Assembly (NCBI GenBank): GCA_910574865.1
Contig: CAJTDN010000001.1
Span: 310,001-374,000, forward strand
Direction of reading: 5' to 3'
DNA: 64,000 nucleotides
Source of the DNA: Lachnospiraceae bacterium
GTDB lineage: Bacteria; Bacillota; Clostridia; Lachnospirales; Lachnospiraceae
In this document: in pieces, positions 35,161 through 43,660 of the stretch
How positions within the stretch are numbered: position 1 is the first letter of the stretch
Layout: the number at the start of each line of letters is the position of its first letter
The notes under the pieces: model-generated
The model's input: only the letters and a program-made list of their open reading frames with translations
What the model was told of the DNA's origin: nothing
The model's database searches: none
Translations under genes and position numbers: made by a program

Positions 35161-36230
35161 GCCCTTTTTGCTCCTTTCTCAATCGCTTCCCAAAGTCCGT
35201 TCAAATACGTCGCGCCCAACGCCCTGTCATACAAGCCGTAGCCCGGCATCGCCACCTCGTCCCAGATCATGCGCCCGTGGTCGGGGCGAATCGGGCCGTT
35301 GAAACCAATTTCGTACAGCGCCTTCATGATTTCGTACATGTCGAACGTGCCATCCGAAGACAGATGCGCCGCCTCCTCGAAGTTCGTCGGCGTGATGAAC
35401 TTCAGGTTCCGCACATGCGCGAAGTGAATCCTGCCCTTCAGGGAACGAATCATGTCCGGCAGGTCGTTGTTCAAGTTCGTGCCGTAAGAGCCGGAACAGA
35501 ACGTCACGCCGTTGTGCGGGTTGTCCACCATCTTCATCATGCGCAAAATGTTTTCCTTGTTGATGATGATGCGCGGCAGGCCGAACACGCTCCAGGCCGG
35601 GTCGTCCGGATGGATTGCCATGTTGATGTCGCACTTGTCGCAGGTCGGCATGATTTTCTCCAGGAAATATTTCAGGTTCTCGAACAATTTCTCGTCGTCA
35701 ATGTCCTTGTACATCTCGAACAGTTCCTTCACCTTGGCCATGCGCTCCGGCTCCCAGCCCGGCATCACGGTTCCGTTCATGTCACCGGAAATGGACTCGA
35801 ACATCTTCTCCGGATCAAGGTTGTCGACCGCCTCCTGCGTGTAGGCAAGCACCGTCGAGCCGTCCGGCCGCACACGCGCCAGCTCGGTACGAGTCCAGTC
35901 AAACACCGGCATGAAATTGTAGCATACCAGGTGCAGCCCCTCGGCAGCCAGGTTCTCCAGCGTCTCGATATAGTTCGCGATATACTGGTCGCGCTCCGGC
36001 GCGCCCGTCTTGATCGCGTCGTGAATGTTCACGCTCTCGATGCCGGCAATGTGCAGGCCGGCCGCCTCCACCTCGTCAATCATGGCGCGGATGCGCCCGC
36101 GGCTCCACACCTCTCCCGGCTGGGTGTCGTACAACGTCGTGATGACCCCCGTCACGCCCGGAATCTGCCGGATCTGCTTCAGCGTCACCGTGTCAAATTT
36201 AGAACCGTACCACCTTAACGTCATTTCCAT
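35157..36230 (-). CDS. uxuA: Mannonate dehydratase
   Basis: Dehydratase of about 357 residues converting D-mannonate to 2-keto-3-deoxygluconate. Family marks include WYGSKFDTVTLKQIRQIPGV, GLHIAGIESVNIHD, MAIHPDDPAWSVFGLPRI and the late GPIRPDHGR. The start at 36230 has GAGGA about 9 bases ahead; the frame upstream (to 36302) is not coding. First gene of the hexuronate operon, divergent from an AraC regulator that probably controls it. Confidence 0.96.
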   Translation of the reverse strand: MEMTLRWYGSKFDTVTLKQIRQIPGVTGVITTLYDTQPGEVWSRGRIRAMIDEVEAAGLHIAGIESVNIHDAIKTGAPERDQYIANYIETLENLAAEGLHLVCYNFMPVFDWTRTELARVRPDGSTVLAYTQEAVDNLDPEKMFESISGDMNGTVMPGWEPERMAKVKELFEMYKDIDDEKLFENLKYFLEKIMPTCDKCDINMAIHPDDPAWSVFGLPRIIINKENILRMMKMVDNPHNGVTFCSGSYGTNLNNDLPDMIRSLKGRIHFAHVRNLKFITPTNFEEAAHLSSDGTFDMYEIMKALYEIGFNGPIRPDHGRMIWDEVAMPGYGLYDRALGATYLNGLWEAIEKGAKRA

Positions 36231-36256
36231 AATGCTTGTCCTCGCTTTCTTTTTTT

Positions 36257-36281
36257 GAATCCCTGGCGGATTCTTTTTTCT
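36257..36281 (+). terminator. Hairpin with T-run in uxuA leader
   Basis: GAATCC-CTGGC-GGATTC followed by TTTTTT on the plus strand, lying inside the 5' leader of uxuA on the other strand. It has terminator form for a plus-strand (antisense) transcript, or may simply structure the leader. Confidence 0.4.
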
Positions 36282-36383
36282 TGTTTTGGGCCTGCATTCC
36301 ACCCGATTTTTTCTTTCTCTCGTGCACTGGTTTTATTATACGATTTTTACAAAAAAATCCAATTGGCAAGATTGTCGTTTACA

Positions 36384-36412
36384 TTGCAAAAGTTGCGGTA
36401 GTGTGGTATCAT
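36384..36412 (+). promoter_or_regulatory. Promoter of araC-type gene, hexuronate locus
   Basis: TTGCAA (36384-36389), 17 bases, TATCAT (36407-36412). On the minus strand a TATAAT near 36336 probably serves uxuA. Confidence 0.6.
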
Positions 36413-36453
36413 CAAAGCCAAGCCCCGCTTGTAAACGTGAGAAAGGAGCCGCC

Positions 36454-37335
36454 ATGAAAAAGAATTTGCAAACCACCTTTATTCCCCGCCAATACATGCT
36501 TGAGAAGCACTTTGAACTCTATTATTACAATGATAGCCACTTGGCCGGCATAAAGGGACATTCCCATGACTATTATGAATTCTATTTTTTCCTCGAAGGG
36601 GACGTTTCTATGTACATAGAAGGAATTTTATATGAATTAAATCCGGGAGACGTCATCTTGATTCCCCCGGGCGTCCGCCACCACGGCGTCGTCCACGACG
36701 AGGACAAGCCCTACCGCCGCTTCGTGTTCTGGATTTCCAAGGAATATTGCAGCCTTTTAGAAGGGATTTCCGCGGACTACGTCTACCTCATGCGGCAGGT
36801 GGAAACGACCAGACGCTATATCTGGCATTATGACCTGCTCGGGTTAAACGCCCTACAATCCAAGGCATTCCAAATCATCGAGGAGCAGCATGCGGACCGG
36901 TTTGGTAAAAACACCAAGATTTCGCTCTGCGTCAACGACCTGATTCTCCATTTGAACCGTACGGTTTACGAGATGGAGCATCCCAACACGCCGCGCGAGG
37001 AACAAGATTTATACCAAAAAGTAATGCTTTACATCGAAGACCATCTGGACGAGGATCTGTCGCTCGACCAACTGGCGGGGGTATTTTTTGTCAACAAGTA
37101 CCACATCGCCCACGTTTTCAAGGAAAACTTAGGGTTGTCCATCCACCAGTTCATCACGAAAAGACGCCTTGCCATGTGCCGGGACGCGATCCTTGGGCAG
37201 GCCAGCATCACGGACGCCTACTTATTGTGCGGGTTCAGGGACTATTCCAGCTTTTTCCGGGCCTTCAAAAAAGAATACGGACTGTCCCCGAAAGAGTACC
37301 GGGAACAAGTCCGTAAACAAACGGGAGCGAAGTAA
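36454..37335 (+). CDS. AraC-family regulator of hexuronate locus
   Basis: Regulator of about 293 residues. The N-terminal cupin domain shows GHSHDYYEFYFFLEGDVSMY and LNPGDVILIPPGVRHHG. The C-terminal double helix-turn-helix reads SLDQLAGVFFVNKYHIAHVF and ITDAYLLCGFRDYSSFFRAF, ending LSPKEYREQ. The ATG at 36454 has AAAGGAG ahead. Divergent from the uxuA operon, with which it shares a 220-base regulatory region. Confidence 0.94.
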   Translation: MKKNLQTTFIPRQYMLEKHFELYYYNDSHLAGIKGHSHDYYEFYFFLEGDVSMYIEGILYELNPGDVILIPPGVRHHGVVHDEDKPYRRFVFWISKEYCSLLEGISADYVYLMRQVETTRRYIWHYDLLGLNALQSKAFQIIEEQHADRFGKNTKISLCVNDLILHLNRTVYEMEHPNTPREEQDLYQKVMLYIEDHLDEDLSLDQLAGVFFVNKYHIAHVFKENLGLSIHQFITKRRLAMCRDAILGQASITDAYLLCGFRDYSSFFRAFKKEYGLSPKEYREQVRKQTGAK

Positions 37336-37350
37336 GCCGGCACCCCTTGG

Positions 37351-39498
37351 TCACATCCGCATGGTCAGTTGGATCCTCTTTTTCTTCAAGTCCACGCTCA
37401 TGACCTTCACGTCCACGATGTCGCCAACACTTACTACCTCGAGCGGGTGCTTGATATAGCGGTCGGTAATCTGGGAAATGTGCACCAGCCCGTCCTGGTG
37501 CACGCCGATGTCGACGAACACGCCGAAGTCGATAACGTTACGCACCGTGCCCTTAAGCACCATGCCTTCTTTCAAATCCTTCATGTCCAGCACGTCCGTG
37601 CGCAAAATCGGGCGCGGCATCTCGTCACGCGGGTCGCGCGCCGGCTTTTCCAGTTCCTTCACGATGTCGCGCAAGGTAATCTCGCCGATGCCCAGTTCTT
37701 CCGCCAGTTTTTTATAATCCTTGATGGTCAGGGATAATCCCACCAGCCTGCCGCCGCTTATGTCCTCCGGGGCAAATCCCTGCTTTTTCAACAATTTCTC
37801 CGCCGCCGCGTAAGATTCCGGGTGCACGCCCGTCGTGTCCAGCGGATTGTCCCCGCCCGAAATGCGCATGAAGCCCGCGCACTGTTCGAACGCCTTCGGC
37901 CCGAGTTTTGGCACCTTTAAAAGCTGCCTGCGGTTGGCGAAACGGCCATTTTCCTCGCGGTAGGCCACGATGTTCTTGGCCAACGTCGCGCTGATGCCGG
38001 AAATGTAGGCCAAAAGCGGGGCGGAAGCGGTATTCAAATCCACGCCGACTTTGTTCACGCAGTCTTCCACCACGCCGCCAAGCGACTCGCCAAGTTTTTT
38101 CTGGTTCATGTCGTGCTGGTACTGGCCGACCCCGATGGACTTCGGATCGATCTTCACCAATTCCGCCAGGGGATCTTGCAGCCTCCTGGCAATCGACGTG
38201 GCGCTCCGTTGTCCCACGTCGAACTTCGGAAATTCCTCGCTCGCCAGCTTGCTGGCCGAATACACCGAAGCCCCGGCCTCGTTGACGATGACATACTGCA
38301 CCTTCTGCGGGATTTCCTTCAGCAGGTCCACGATGAACTGCTCGGACTCGCGCGAGGCAGTGCCATTTCCCAACGAAATCAACGAAATATTATACTTCGG
38401 AATAATTTTTTTCAACAAGTCCTTGGATGCCTTGATTTTCGCCTCGGTGGTCGGGGCGGTCGGATAAATGACCGTCGTCCCCAGCACCTTTCCGGTGGCG
38501 TCCACCACCGCCAGCTTGCAGCCGGTGCGAAAGGCCGGATCCCAGCCGAGCACCACGCGCCCGCTAATCGGCGGCTGCATCAAAAGCTGGTGCAGGTTCT
38601 TGCCAAAGACCTCGATGGCCCCGTCCTCGGCCTTCTCGGTCAATTCGTTGCGGATCTCCCGTTCAATCGCCGGCCCGATCAACCGGTGGTAGCTGTCCTC
38701 GACCACGTCTTTTAACACCGGCGAGGTATAGGGGTTGTCCTTGTGGATGACCTTCTTCTCCAGGTAACGCAAAACGTCCTCCTCGGGAGCTTCCACCTTC
38801 ACGGTCAGAAACTTCTCCTTCTCGCCCCGGTTCAGGGCCAGGATCCGATGCCCGGCCAGCTTCTTTAACGGCTCCTCGAACTCGTAATACATCTCATAGA
38901 CGGACTCCGCCTTCTCGTCCTTGGCAACCGAGACGAGCGTCCCTTTTTGCATCGTGATGTTTCGTATATAACTACGGTATTCGGCCTCGTCGGAAACGGA
39001 CTCCGCGATGATGTCCATCGCCCCGGCAATCGCCTCCGAGGCCGTTTTCACTTCCTTTTCCTCGGAAATATACTTGGCCGCCTCGTTCTCAAGCGGCTCG
39101 GAAATCTGCTGCAGCGTGATGACCGCCGCCAACGGCTCCAATCCCTTTTCCTTCGCGACCGTCGCCCGCGTCCTTCGCTTCGGGCGGTACGGACGATAGA
39201 GGTCTTCCACCACCACCAACGTTTCCGCCGCCAGAATCTGTGCCTTCAACTCCTCCGTCAGCTTTCCCTGCTCCTCTATGCTGGATAAGACCTGCTCTTT
39301 CTTCTCGTCCAGATTGCGCAAATACAAGAGACGCTCGTGGAGCTTGCGGAGCTGCTCATCGTCAAGCGAGCCCGTCACTTCCTTCCGATAACGGGAAATG
39401 AAGGGAATCGTGTTCCCCTCGTCAATCAGTTTCACGGCCGCGTCAACCTGCCAACGCTGCACGCCAAGTTCTTCCGTCAGCTTTTGATTAATGTCCAT
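37351..39498 (-). CDS. tex: Tex-family RNA-binding transcription accessory protein
   Basis: Protein of 715 residues, typical for Tex. Order: N-terminal helical domain (IPFISRYRKEVTGSLDD), YqgF/RNase H-like domain (VLGWDPAFRTGCKLAVVD), helix-hairpin-helix (GISATLAKNIVAYREENGRF) and a C-terminal S1 RNA-binding domain (VLKGTVRNVIDFGVFVDIG). Acts in the cytoplasm on RNA or the transcription machinery. It is separate from the hexuronate genes and convergent with the araC-type gene, whose stop is 15 bases away. Confidence 0.96.
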   Translation of the reverse strand: MDINQKLTEELGVQRWQVDAAVKLIDEGNTIPFISRYRKEVTGSLDDEQLRKLHERLLYLRNLDEKKEQVLSSIEEQGKLTEELKAQILAAETLVVVEDLYRPYRPKRRTRATVAKEKGLEPLAAVITLQQISEPLENEAAKYISEEKEVKTASEAIAGAMDIIAESVSDEAEYRSYIRNITMQKGTLVSVAKDEKAESVYEMYYEFEEPLKKLAGHRILALNRGEKEKFLTVKVEAPEEDVLRYLEKKVIHKDNPYTSPVLKDVVEDSYHRLIGPAIEREIRNELTEKAEDGAIEVFGKNLHQLLMQPPISGRVVLGWDPAFRTGCKLAVVDATGKVLGTTVIYPTAPTTEAKIKASKDLLKKIIPKYNISLISLGNGTASRESEQFIVDLLKEIPQKVQYVIVNEAGASVYSASKLASEEFPKFDVGQRSATSIARRLQDPLAELVKIDPKSIGVGQYQHDMNQKKLGESLGGVVEDCVNKVGVDLNTASAPLLAYISGISATLAKNIVAYREENGRFANRRQLLKVPKLGPKAFEQCAGFMRISGGDNPLDTTGVHPESYAAAEKLLKKQGFAPEDISGGRLVGLSLTIKDYKKLAEELGIGEITLRDIVKELEKPARDPRDEMPRPILRTDVLDMKDLKEGMVLKGTVRNVIDFGVFVDIGVHQDGLVHISQITDRYIKHPLEVVSVGDIVDVKVMSVDLKKKRIQLTMRM

Positions 39499-39532
39499 CT
39501 CTTAAGTCTCCCTCTCTCTTTCGTCTCGTTAA

Positions 39533-39573
39533 CGTCGGTGTACAGAGGGCAACACGCCATCTGCACACCGACG
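39533..39573. repeat. Family D hairpin repeat, imperfect copy
   Basis: CGTCGGTGT.CAGA and its complement around the loop GCAACACG, with two mismatches. Same family as the perfect copy at 60885-60928. Confidence 0.7.
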
Positions 39574-39668
39574 CCATGATCCTTTTATTTCTTCAATAAA
39601 TGATAACTGTTTGCCTTTCGTCATACGACCTTTTCAATTGTTCCCCGGCAATCATTCTCACTTTCATT

Positions 39669-40160
39669 TTACCATTTTAACATAGGAAACGAGGTTTGGG
39701 AATAGGAATTTTCGTGCGAATCTTGTAGATTGAGGAAAAGCTCTGCCTGCATGCGCCACGTCACGCCTTGCAGCGCGCCGTCCGTGAACGTGCCGTCCGC
39801 GTTTTTCTGCACCTGCACCATGCGCTCCTTGTCCAGAGCATAAAACCGCATGGCGGCAATGTTGCAAATCCATCCCAACATCGGCATGCCGGACATCAAA
39901 AACATGGTCATCCAGGAAATCGCGGACAAGCTTTCCACATGTTCGGCCACGTACCTCTCCTCGGCTTTCCGCTCGCTCGCAGGGTGTTTGCCCACGGCAT
40001 ACCAAACGGGGCGGTGAGGGGCGCAACAAAACTCTTGCAAAGTGCTGGCAAATGTTGTATGATTAGAAACGTATACACGCAAATCGCCGGTCAGGACGGC
40101 CGGCGGCTTGCAACACTCGATATCCATCCGCGTCCCATGCGTGCGGAAATTTATTATCAA
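39669..40160 (-). CDS. Doubtful ORF, possible transporter remnant
   Basis: Open frame of up to 163 codons between tex and the CNNM gene, opposite to the latter. Only the middle part looks protein-like: a hydrophobic stretch AISWMTMFLMSGMPMLGWI followed by YALDKERMVQVQKNADG, which recalls the end of GPH-type sugar symporters. The first 70 codons look random. No ribosome site is convincing. I treat it as a possible fragment of a lost gene. Confidence 0.25.
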   Translation of the reverse strand: MIINFRTHGTRMDIECCKPPAVLTGDLRVYVSNHTTFASTLQEFCCAPHRPVWYAVGKHPASERKAEERYVAEHVESLSAISWMTMFLMSGMPMLGWICNIAAMRFYALDKERMVQVQKNADGTFTDGALQGVTWRMQAELFLNLQDSHENSYSQTSFPMLKW

Positions 40161-40178
40161 AAAGGAGTTGAACTTTCA

Positions 40179-41519
40179 TTGGACCCGAGTGACGCCATAC
40201 AATTTGGCATATTACTTATCTTATTTTTTATGTCTGCTTTCTTCTCATCGGCGGAGACCGCGCTGACGACCGTCAACAAGATACGGATGCGCTCTCTGGC
40301 AGACGAAGGGAACAAAAAGGCGGAGATTGTTCTTGACACGATTGAAAATCACAAACCGAAGATGCTGAGCGCGATCCTGATCGGCAACAACATCGTCAAT
40401 CTTTACGCCGCATCCCTGACCACGACGATTGCCTACCGTTTCGGAGGCGGCATGGTCAGCCTGGCAACCGGCATACTGACGCTGGCAATCTTGGTATTCG
40501 GCGAGATTACGCCGAAGAACCTCGCCACGCTCCAGTCCGAAAAGATGTCACTTTCCTACATTCGGATTATCCGGGCATTGATGGCGGTGCTCACGCCCGT
40601 CATTTACATCATCAATTCCTTCGCCCGGGGCATACTCTTCTTGATGCGCATCGACCCGAACGCGGCGAACGACATCATGACCGAGGATGAACTGCGTACC
40701 ATCGTGGACGTGAGCCACGAAGACGGGGTCATCGAATCAGAGGAGAAGGAAATGATTTACAACGTGTTCGACCTTGGCGACGCCAAGGCGAAGGACGTCA
40801 TGGTTCCCCGCGTCAACGTCACGTTCGCAAACGTGGACTGCACGTTCCAGGAATTGATTAATATTTTCAAGGAGGACAAGTACACGCGGCTTCCCGTCTA
40901 CGAAGACACGACCGACAACGTCATCGGAACGATTAACATGAAAGATCTCCTATTGTTTGCGAACAGGGAGAACTTCCACGTGCGCGACATTTTGCGCGAG
41001 GCCTATTTCACGTACGAGTACAAGAGCATTTCCGAACTCCTCGTGGAGATGCGCCACGCCTCCTACAACATCGCCATCGTTTTGGACGAGTACGGCGAGA
41101 CCGCCGGCCTGATTACGCTGGAAGACATCCTGGAGGAAATCGTCGGCGAGATTCATGACGAATACGACGAAAATGAGGAAGAATTCATAAAAAAAGTGGA
41201 TGAGCGGGAATATATCGTCGAAGGTTCTTTGAGCTTGGATGACATAAACGACCGGCTTGATTTGGAACTGGAATCAGAGGATTATGATTCACTTGGAGGG
41301 TATTTTATCGAGCACCTTGACCGCCTGCCGGAGGTCGGGGACGAGATTGTCCTGGAGGACGGCATCCGCATGGTCGTGGAAAAGATGGACAAGAACCGGC
41401 TGGAGCTGGTTCACGTCTACCTGCCGGAAACGGGGGCGGATGCCGCGGATGATTCCTCGGACGATTCCACGAATGGAACTGGTAAAAAAGAGGACAAGCA
41501 GGAGAAAACGCGGGAATAG
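40179..41519 (+). CDS. CNNM/CorC-type membrane protein (hemolysin family)
   Basis: Integral membrane protein of about 446 residues. The DUF21/CNNM domain (about 1-190) has ALTTVNKIRMRSL and VFGEITPKNLA. A CBS pair follows (VMVPRVNVTFANVD, YTRLPVYEDTTDNVIG) and then a CorC_HlyC domain near the end. Relatives act in Mg or Co transport. The start is taken as TTG at 40179, with AAGGAG 11 bases ahead and LILFFMSAFFSSAE soon after; the frame is open upstream but lacks protein character. The tail is charged and low in complexity. Confidence 0.9.
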   Translation: MDPSDAIQFGILLILFFMSAFFSSAETALTTVNKIRMRSLADEGNKKAEIVLDTIENHKPKMLSAILIGNNIVNLYAASLTTTIAYRFGGGMVSLATGILTLAILVFGEITPKNLATLQSEKMSLSYIRIIRALMAVLTPVIYIINSFARGILFLMRIDPNAANDIMTEDELRTIVDVSHEDGVIESEEKEMIYNVFDLGDAKAKDVMVPRVNVTFANVDCTFQELINIFKEDKYTRLPVYEDTTDNVIGTINMKDLLLFANRENFHVRDILREAYFTYEYKSISELLVEMRHASYNIAIVLDEYGETAGLITLEDILEEIVGEIHDEYDENEEEFIKKVDEREYIVEGSLSLDDINDRLDLELESEDYDSLGGYFIEHLDRLPEVGDEIVLEDGIRMVVEKMDKNRLELVHVYLPETGADAADDSSDDSTNGTGKKEDKQEKTRE

Positions 41520-41562
41520 TAACATATTTTTATCATAAATTTTAATTAATTTCATTTTTCTC

Positions 41563-41591
41563 TTGCCATTTCGCGAAAAATGCATTAAAAT
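41563..41591 (+). promoter_or_regulatory. Promoter upstream of structured RNA and tRNA-Ser
   Basis: TTGCCA (41563-41568), 17 bases, TAAAAT (41586-41591). Transcription would begin about 41598, exactly where the long hairpin at 41597-41664 opens. Confidence 0.6.
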
Positions 41592-41596
41592 AGAAC

Positions 41597-41664
41597 ACGG
41601 AGTTTTGAAGCGGACATGTTCGCGGACACGTGCGATGTCCCAGAAAAACAAAACTCCGTGTTTC
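41597..41664 (+). ncRNA. Long hairpin RNA candidate
   Basis: AACACGGAGTTTTG pairs with CAAAACTCCGTGTT over 14 bases, enclosing an inner stem GGACAT/ATGTCC. It starts at the predicted transcript start of the promoter at 41563-41591 and lies 98 bases before tRNA-Ser. Could be a stable leader, a small RNA, or the terminator of the CNNM gene (no T-run is seen). Confidence 0.4.
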
Positions 41665-41761
41665 AACCTATATATTTCATCTTGAATTATTTTAGCCGTT
41701 GCCGTTCATGATGTCGCACGCCTCTTGGCTTAAGACCATGGATTGCAGGCAAACATTTTAT

Positions 41762-41851
41762 GGAGACGTATCGAAGTGGCCATAACGAGAGCGACTCGAA
41801 ATCGCTTTGCCGCCTGAAAGCGGCACGAGGGTTCGAATCCCTCCGTCTCCG
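41762..41851 (+). tRNA. tRNA-Ser(CGA)
   Basis: Acceptor stem GGAGACG/CGTCTCC with discriminator G, anticodon loop ACTCGAAAT with anticodon CGA, a long variable arm typical of serine tRNA, and T-loop GGTTCGAATCC. CCA is not encoded. A hairpin GAGTCCGGC/GCCGGACTC follows at about 41860-41880. Confidence 0.95.
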
Positions 41852-41877
41852 TTGAACAAAGAGTCCGGCTTGCCGGA

Positions 41878-41985
41878 CTCTCGCGTCGGAGCACGGCTGT
41901 GTCAGCAGCCATTTTCTTTATGCGCGAAGCGCGCATCCCCCGGAGGGTTCTGCTTTATAGGAAACGATGTTTCCTAATAAAGCAA
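41878..41985 (+). repeat. Family E repeat downstream of tRNA-Ser
   Basis: About 105 bases, roughly three-quarters identical to 54375-54478. Shared blocks are CTCTCGCG, AGCAGCCA, GCGCGAAGCGC, CATCCCCCGGAGGGTT and CTTTATAGGA. Hairpin CTTTATAGGAAAC/GTTTCCTAATAAAG is kept in weaker form in the other copy. Confidence 0.7.
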
Positions 41986-41987
41986 GG

Positions 41988-42026
41988 AAAGACTGCCGCA
42001 CTGATTAAAATGCGGCAGTCTTTTTT
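41988..42026 (+). terminator. Terminator after tRNA-Ser region
   Basis: GACTGCCGCA (41991-42000), 10-base loop, TGCGGCAGTC (42011-42020), then TTTTTT. A further hairpin AGTAGGGGA/TCCCCTACT lies at about 42077-42103 before the convergent HipA-like gene. Confidence 0.85.
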
Positions 42027-42159
42027 ATGCGCACGGGACAGAAAGGTATATGCTGCTTACGCAGCTTGTCCCAGCACGACGAGTAGGGGAAGTAAATCTC
42101 CCCTACTTGATTCCTCTCAGTGGGAAACCAGAGGCGACGATTTGCATCCACCAATTTCG

Positions 42160-42978
42160 TCACAAGCCTGGAGGCTCCTTTTTAAAATACGCATACTTAC
42201 GCATTTGTTGACGCATCACGGCCAAAACCCTATTGACAATCTCTGTTCCGTACATCTCTATTGCGTCCGACAGCAACCTTTCCACGTCCTTTTCCGTAAA
42301 CCAATAGTAAAAATGAACGCCATAAAGTTCTTCTGCCACGTCCATTTGCTCGTCAAAGGAGCGGTTAAACGGCTTTGCCTCAATTCGCCCATAGCATGTT
42401 TCCAGAGGCAACCCCAAATCATACGATATGCGCGTGTCGGAAAACAACGCCGCCCCATTGTCAAATACTGGGCAATAAGAAAATGTCCGGTTCACGTTCC
42501 TAAGCACCGCGATGTTGTTCATATGCCGATCCTCGTTCAAAAAGAACGCGTCAATCTCCAACAGCATCGTCAGGTACGCACCAAAATTCTCCAATCCTGC
42601 TAACAGCGAAACATGTTCGACAACAAAAAGAATCCTTTCCTTTAGTTCCATCGGTGCCAGCACGTTCGTCAAATCAATTCCCCACTCCAGACGGAACAGT
42701 TTCTCCAGTGTCAGAACCTCCTGCCCCCCATGCAAAAAACCAGCACAACGACACCCCTTATAAATGCCATCCTGATACGATATTTTGTCAATCTCATACG
42801 GCACGCGGGGAAACACGGTGCTTTTTTCCAGCAAATGTGAGACGATGTATTCGGACAATCCCTCATAACCCAAATAATCAGCCTTATACCAATTTCCAGC
42901 GTCAAACCATTTTAGCTGGTTCCCCTTGGAAGAATTTCGATCCATGTTTATCCGCTTTGATTGCGTCATTGTAATCAT
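42160..42978 (-). CDS. HipA-like kinase
   Basis: Protein of 272 residues with kinase marks of the HipA/CtkA type: catalytic loop NEDRHMNN (148-155) and metal loop VFDNGAAL (171-178). It is shorter than full HipA (~440) and lacks the N-terminal subdomain. The N-terminus NQLKWFDAGNWYKADYLGYEG is characteristic of a clostridial group. The small gene 43044-43352 lies 65 bases upstream on the same strand and probably forms a two-gene module with it. Target and activity unknown; a toxin role is inferred. Confidence 0.83.
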   Translation of the reverse strand: MITMTQSKRINMDRNSSKGNQLKWFDAGNWYKADYLGYEGLSEYIVSHLLEKSTVFPRVPYEIDKISYQDGIYKGCRCAGFLHGGQEVLTLEKLFRLEWGIDLTNVLAPMELKERILFVVEHVSLLAGLENFGAYLTMLLEIDAFFLNEDRHMNNIAVLRNVNRTFSYCPVFDNGAALFSDTRISYDLGLPLETCYGRIEAKPFNRSFDEQMDVAEELYGVHFYYWFTEKDVERLLSDAIEMYGTEIVNRVLAVMRQQMRKYAYFKKEPPGL

Positions 42979-43043
42979 TCAAACATCGCTCCCCGCTTCC
43001 AAATTTATTCCAGCCGTGCGGTTACTAATCCGACGGTTGGAAC

Positions 43044-43352
43044 TTATTCCGAAATGATTTCAATCCACTGCGTGTCTTCCGCCATCCTCCCCTGCGTCTT
43101 GCGAATGATGGTCAGCGGATCATAATGATCCACCCCCACGTCCCTGAGCACCATTTTTAACTTATCGCGCGTACGCGGAAAACAGCGGTCTTCCAAAAAG
43201 AACTCAAAATCCGCCCAACTCGGGTTTTCCTTCACACCGAACGCACGATGGAGATTGTCATCCGTGCAATTTTCTATCTTGACCGTCTCAGTCTGAAAAT
43301 CCGCATCGATAATCGTGCAAATTCCTTTTCTGTCCATGAAATGTAAAACCAT
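43044..43352 (-). CDS. Small partner of HipA-like kinase
   Basis: Protein of about 102 residues, no known domain by eye. The C-terminal part YDPLTIIRKTQGRMAEDTQWIE is strikingly motif-like, and RCFPRTRDKLK precedes it. The ATG at 43352 with GGGGGT ahead is preferred over 43385. It sits directly upstream of the HipA-like gene, the usual antitoxin position. No helix-turn-helix is visible, so it would not be a HipB-type DNA-binding antitoxin. Confidence 0.75.
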   Translation of the reverse strand: MVLHFMDRKGICTIIDADFQTETVKIENCTDDNLHRAFGVKENPSWADFEFFLEDRCFPRTRDKLKMVLRDVGVDHYDPLTIIRKTQGRMAEDTQWIEIISE

Positions 43353-43426
43353 ATGATACCCCCTTGAAGGTTCATGAGCGCCCATGTCTCAAACATTTAT
43401 AAATTCTCTCTTTTCCACGATACCCC

Positions 43427-43453
43427 TTAGCATCGGTGTACAGATGGCAACGT
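43427..43453. repeat. Family D half-copy
   Basis: TAGCATCGGTGTACAGATGG followed by CAACG matches the left arm and loop of the family D hairpin; the right arm is missing. Confidence 0.5.
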
Positions 43454-43585
43454 TCGATACAAAAACATCATAACACACGACACACAAAAAACGCAAGAGT
43501 AAAAATTCGGTTTCGCAGCCGTGTGGCACCCCCCGTGAAAAGTAACATAATTTAAAATTTTCTTATAATTTTTCAGATTTTTCTA

Positions 43586-43614
43586 TTGACATTTCTTTCA
43601 TTATGAGTTATTAT
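43586..43614 (+). promoter_or_regulatory. Strong promoter of repeat-bearing RNA
   Basis: TTGACA (43586-43591), exactly 17 bases, TATTAT (43609-43614). No annotated protein follows on this strand before the terminator at 43929-43968. Confidence 0.7.
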
Positions 43615-43660
43615 AACTTCAACACATAAAACAGACGCGCAATATCCCATTTAACATTTT

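Noticed and set aside
35277-36218. Long plus-strand open frame opposite uxuA
   Set aside because: No ribosome site, and the composition is His/Arg-rich as expected from the antisense of a real gene. Similar antisense frames at 49895-51520 (glnN), 56095-57819 (GH3) and 62112-63983 (fucI) were dropped for the same reason.
39664-40029. Second overlapping minus-strand frame between tex and CNNM
   Set aside because: Arg/His-rich shadow of the equally doubtful frame 39669-40160.
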